Assembly (NCBI RefSeq): GCF_000716715.1
Contig: NZ_JNYJ01000001.1
Location: 464,765-528,764 of the forward strand
Source: Dactylosporangium aurantiacum
GTDB lineage: Bacteria; Actinomycetota; Actinomycetes; Mycobacteriales; Micromonosporaceae
DNA: 64,000 nt
Direction: 5' to 3'
Shown: in pieces, positions 62,120-64,000 of the stretch
How positions within the stretch are numbered: position 1 is the stretch's first letter
Layout of the letters: each line of letters starts with the position of its first letter
Position numbers and translations under genes: made by a program
The notes under the pieces: generated by a model
Told to the model about the DNA's origin: nothing
What the model saw: only the letters and a program-made list of their open reading frames with translations
Databases searched by the model: none

Positions 62120-63388
62120 GTGACCGATGTGCTTGATGATCTGCAGTGGCGGGGCTTGATCGCCCTCTCGACGGACCTCGACGAGTTGCGCGCCGAGATG
62201 GCGAAGGGACCGCTGACGTATTACTGCGGTTTCGACCCGACGGCGCCGAGCCTGCACATCGGCAACTTCCTGCAGATCATGACGGTGCGGCGGCTGCAAC
62301 TGGCCGGGCACCGGCCGCTGGCGCTGGTCGGCGGCGCGACCGGCCTGATCGGCGACCCCCGCCCGACCGCCGAGCGCCAGCTCAACTCGGCGGACACGGT
62401 GGCCGAGTGGGTCGAGCGGATCCGTGCGCAGATCGAGCCGTTCCTCGACTTCACCGGCGACAACGCGGCCCGGATGGTCAACAACCTGGACTGGACCGCA
62501 CCGATGTCGGCGATCGACTTTTTGCGCGACATCGGCAAGCACTTCAGGGTCAACAAGATGCTGACCAAGGATGCGGTGAGCGCGCGCCTCAACTCCGACG
62601 CGGGCATCAGCTACACCGAGTTCAGCTACCAGATCCTGCAGGGAATGGATTTCCTGGAGTTGTTCCGCCGGTACGGGTGCCGCCTGCAGACCGGAGGCAG
62701 TGACCAGTGGGGCAACCTGACCGCCGGCACCGACCTGATCCGACGGGTCGCGGGGGAGTCCGTGCACCTGCTGGCCACGCCGCTGCTGGTCAACAGCGCG
62801 GGGGAGAAGCTCGGCAAGTCCACCGGCGGCGGCAGCCTGTGGATGGACGCGACCATGACCTCGCCGTACTCGCTGTACCAGTACTTCGTGAACCTCGAGG
62901 ACGACCTGGTCGGAGGGCTGTTGCGGAAGCTGACGTTCCTGTCCAGGGAGGAGATCGAGGCCCTGGAGAAGGAGACGGCGGAGCGGCCCGCGGCCCGGAT
63001 CGGGCAGCGCCGGCTCGCTGAGGAGATCACCCGGATCGTGCACGGTGCGCACGAGACCGAGCAGGTGATCGCGGCGTCGCAGGCGCTCTTCGGCCGTGGC
63101 GAGCTGGCGGCGCTGTCCGCGTCGACACTGCGCGCCGCGTTGTCGGAAGCAGGTCTGGTACGCGCGGCGCCCGGCACCTCCGTCGCCGACCTGTTCATCG
63201 CGGCGGGACTCGTCAGCAGCCGCAACGAGGCCCGGCGCACGGTCGCGGAGGGCGGCGCGTACGTGAACAACGAGCGGGTCAGCGACGCGGAGGAGAGCAT
63301 CGCCGCGGAGCGTGCCCTCGCCGGCGGCCTGCTGGTGCTCCGCAAGGGCAAGCGCACCTTCGCGGGGGTCGAGCTCAGCGCGATTTGA
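62120..63388 (+). CDS. tyrS: Tyrosyl-tRNA synthetase
   Basis: Class I synthetase of 422 residues from GTG 62120. Signature motifs are LHIGN (residues 45-49, the HIGH motif) and KLGKS (230-234, the KMSKS motif), with the tyrosine pocket region YYCGFDPTAPS and GSDQWGNLTAG. A C-terminal S4 RNA-binding domain carries VADLFIAAGLVSSRNEARRTVAEGGAYVNNERV. No T-box-like leader was found upstream. A hairpin terminator follows at 63419-63450, and the rRNA promoters start 40 bp after it. Confidence 0.97.
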   Translation: MTDVLDDLQWRGLIALSTDLDELRAEMAKGPLTYYCGFDPTAPSLHIGNFLQIMTVRRLQLAGHRPLALVGGATGLIGDPRPTAERQLNSADTVAEWVERIRAQIEPFLDFTGDNAARMVNNLDWTAPMSAIDFLRDIGKHFRVNKMLTKDAVSARLNSDAGISYTEFSYQILQGMDFLELFRRYGCRLQTGGSDQWGNLTAGTDLIRRVAGESVHLLATPLLVNSAGEKLGKSTGGGSLWMDATMTSPYSLYQYFVNLEDDLVGGLLRKLTFLSREEIEALEKETAERPAARIGQRRLAEEITRIVHGAHETEQVIAASQALFGRGELAALSASTLRAALSEAGLVRAAPGTSVADLFIAAGLVSSRNEARRTVAEGGAYVNNERVSDAEESIAAERALAGGLLVLRKGKRTFAGVELSAI

Positions 63389-63418
63389 CTCTGTCGCCGC
63401 CATCCACGTAGCTTTTGC

Positions 63419-63450
63419 GAGCGCCACGGGGCACCTGCCCGGTGGCGCTC
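63419..63450 (+). terminator. Terminator after tyrS
   Basis: GAGCGCCAC (63419-63427) pairs perfectly with GTGGCGCTC (63442-63450), and inside it GGGC (63429-63432) pairs with GCCC (63437-63440) around a 4-nt loop, with one G-G mismatch between the two stems. It should insulate tyrS from the rRNA promoters that follow. Confidence 0.82.
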
Positions 63451-63493
63451 TGCGCGACCAGGCTTCACGGCCTCCACCAAGCGAGTGATCGAT

Positions 63494-63567
63494 TTGGTGG
63501 AGATCGGGAAGGCGGGTAACGTAGATGGTCGGCAGGGAAACGGACGGCATCCGCCGGACGTCCTGCC
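63494..63567 (+). promoter_or_regulatory. rRNA operon promoter P1 and first hairpin module
   Basis: TTGGTG (63494-63499), 17 bp, TAACGT (63517-63522) form a promoter. Just downstream GGCAGG (63531-63536) and CCTGCC (63562-63567) can pair around a GC-rich interior with its own pairing (GGACGGC/GCCGG). The same layout is repeated at P2. Confidence 0.65.
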
Positions 63568-63649
63568 AAGCAGCCAAACGACCAGAGACCGGGTGACCGG
63601 CCGAAGGTCATGCCCTCGAGGCGGGCAGCAGCAAGTCGACAGCGTCGAT

Positions 63650-63745
63650 TTGGATGCGGGCCGCGGAGCGGGTAAGGTTTACAGCCGGCAGGGACACGGA
63701 CGAGGCACGCGGGTCGCAACAACGAGCCGCAGCGGACGTCCTGCC
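63650..63745 (+). promoter_or_regulatory. rRNA operon promoter P2 and second hairpin module
   Basis: TTGGAT (63650-63655), 17 bp, TAAGGT (63673-63678). The downstream pair GGCAGG (63687-63692) and CCTGCC (63740-63745), and the flanks GGCAGGGAcACGGACG and GGACGTCCTGCC, repeat those of P1, so the two modules look like an old duplication with about 156 bp between equivalent points. Confidence 0.65.
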
Positions 63746-63824
63746 AAACCATACGACACTCGACCGGGGTACCGGAAGAGTCCTCGTGTGTCCGTGAAAC
63801 GGGACAAAGTACGGCGAGCCGGAC

Positions 63825-63853
63825 TTGACACCGCAAAGCGGAGCAGCTAGACT
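63825..63853 (+). promoter_or_regulatory. rRNA operon promoter P3 (consensus-like)
   Basis: TTGACA (63825-63830) and TAGACT (63848-63853) have exactly 17 bp between them. This is the best promoter in the window and matches actinobacterial 16S rRNA promoters. Transcription should start near 63860, leaving a leader of more than 140 bases before the 16S gene outside the window. Confidence 0.9.
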
Positions 63854-63920
63854 TAAGAGGGACAAAATGCCCCGGGTGAGCGGAACTGGCAACAGTGATG
63901 CTCAGCGGTGTGTGTTGGTT

Positions 63921-63949
63921 GTTTGAGAACTCAACAGGGTGCTTGTTAA
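63921..63949 (+). promoter_or_regulatory. rRNA leader antitermination-like elements
   Basis: GTTTGAGAACTCAACAG (63921-63937) is a conserved actinobacterial pre-16S leader sequence that forms a small boxB-like stem (TTGAG with CTCAA). TGCTTGTTAA (63940-63949) resembles boxA, the NusB/S10-binding site (E. coli TGCTCTTTAA). The order fits an rRNA antitermination signal. The remaining 51 bases belong to the leader; the 16S gene itself is not reached. Confidence 0.75.
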
Positions 63950-64000
63950 GCCAGTGCCAATTGATTGACCCCGTGACACGCTTGTCGTGTCCGAGGATTC

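Noticed and set aside
63950..64000. Start of the 16S rRNA gene
   Set aside because: The sequence at the window end is still leader. The conserved 5' end of mature 16S rRNA is not visible, so no rRNA gene is annotated.

Overview
The window is GC-rich actinobacterial DNA, most likely from the Micromonosporales or a close relative. Support for this comes from GTG starts, third codon positions that are almost always G or C, the conserved block infC-rpmI-rplT-trmH-pheST followed by the arg genes, tyrS placed just before a ribosomal RNA operon, an actinobacterial-type c-di-AMP riboswitch, and an MhuD-like heme oxygenase. I saw no insertion sequence, integrase, prophage, CRISPR array or tRNA. The 16S rRNA gene seems to begin just beyond the right edge.

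Layout: 1-2.7 kb holds the end of a GerMN lipoprotein-type gene, hisE, hisG and a PH-domain membrane protein. 2.7-8.9 kb is the translation block infC (ATC start), rpmI, rplT, a SpoU-type rRNA methyltransferase, pheS and pheT, with hairpins between the ribosomal genes. 9.2-13.7 kb is a surface-polysaccharide-like cassette (nucleotide-sugar dehydrogenase, GT2 glycosyltransferase, SDR epimerase) that ends at a strong terminator and is followed by a membrane protein with a Glu-Pro-Ala-Thr minisatellite. 13.8-16.5 kb is a large ATP-binding LuxR regulator. 16.6-23.8 kb is the arginine operon argCJBDFR-argH, with overlapping start and stop codons and an ARG box on a probably leaderless promoter; argG is absent.

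23.8-34 kb carries an oxidoreductase, small proteins, a GntR-ABC transporter operon behind a perfect palindromic operator, a three-gene set matching the known D- to L-amino-acid conversion route (M20 hydrolase, GNAT acyltransferase, N-succinylamino acid racemase), a TetR-regulated drug exporter, and a 3-methyladenine DNA glycosylase. 34-38.6 kb holds two divergent secreted proteins, one of 1148 residues with a hydrophobic helical region, a coiled coil and a C-terminal discoidin domain; it is the least explained gene here. 38.7-42.9 kb has an SSS symporter with its DUF3311 partner, two LysR regulators and an unusual cupin.

42.9-51 kb is a cell-wall region: L,D-transpeptidase (with a tiny overlapping leader ORF), lysozyme-like protein, a c-di-AMP riboswitch ahead of a C39-like protease, a class A penicillin-binding protein and an AsnB/LtsA-like amidotransferase that may amidate peptidoglycan. 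51-51.6 kb is non-coding DNA full of 12-, 14- and 45-bp tandem repeats. 51.7-62 kb holds recQ, a YciI protein, a beta-lactamase-fold lipoprotein, hypothetical genes, an HxlR/oxidoreductase pair, an SGNH hydrolase, a quinone-type oxidoreductase, a nucleotidyltransferase-methyltransferase fusion and the MhuD homologue. The window ends with tyrS, a terminator and a leader with three tandem promoters for the rRNA operon.
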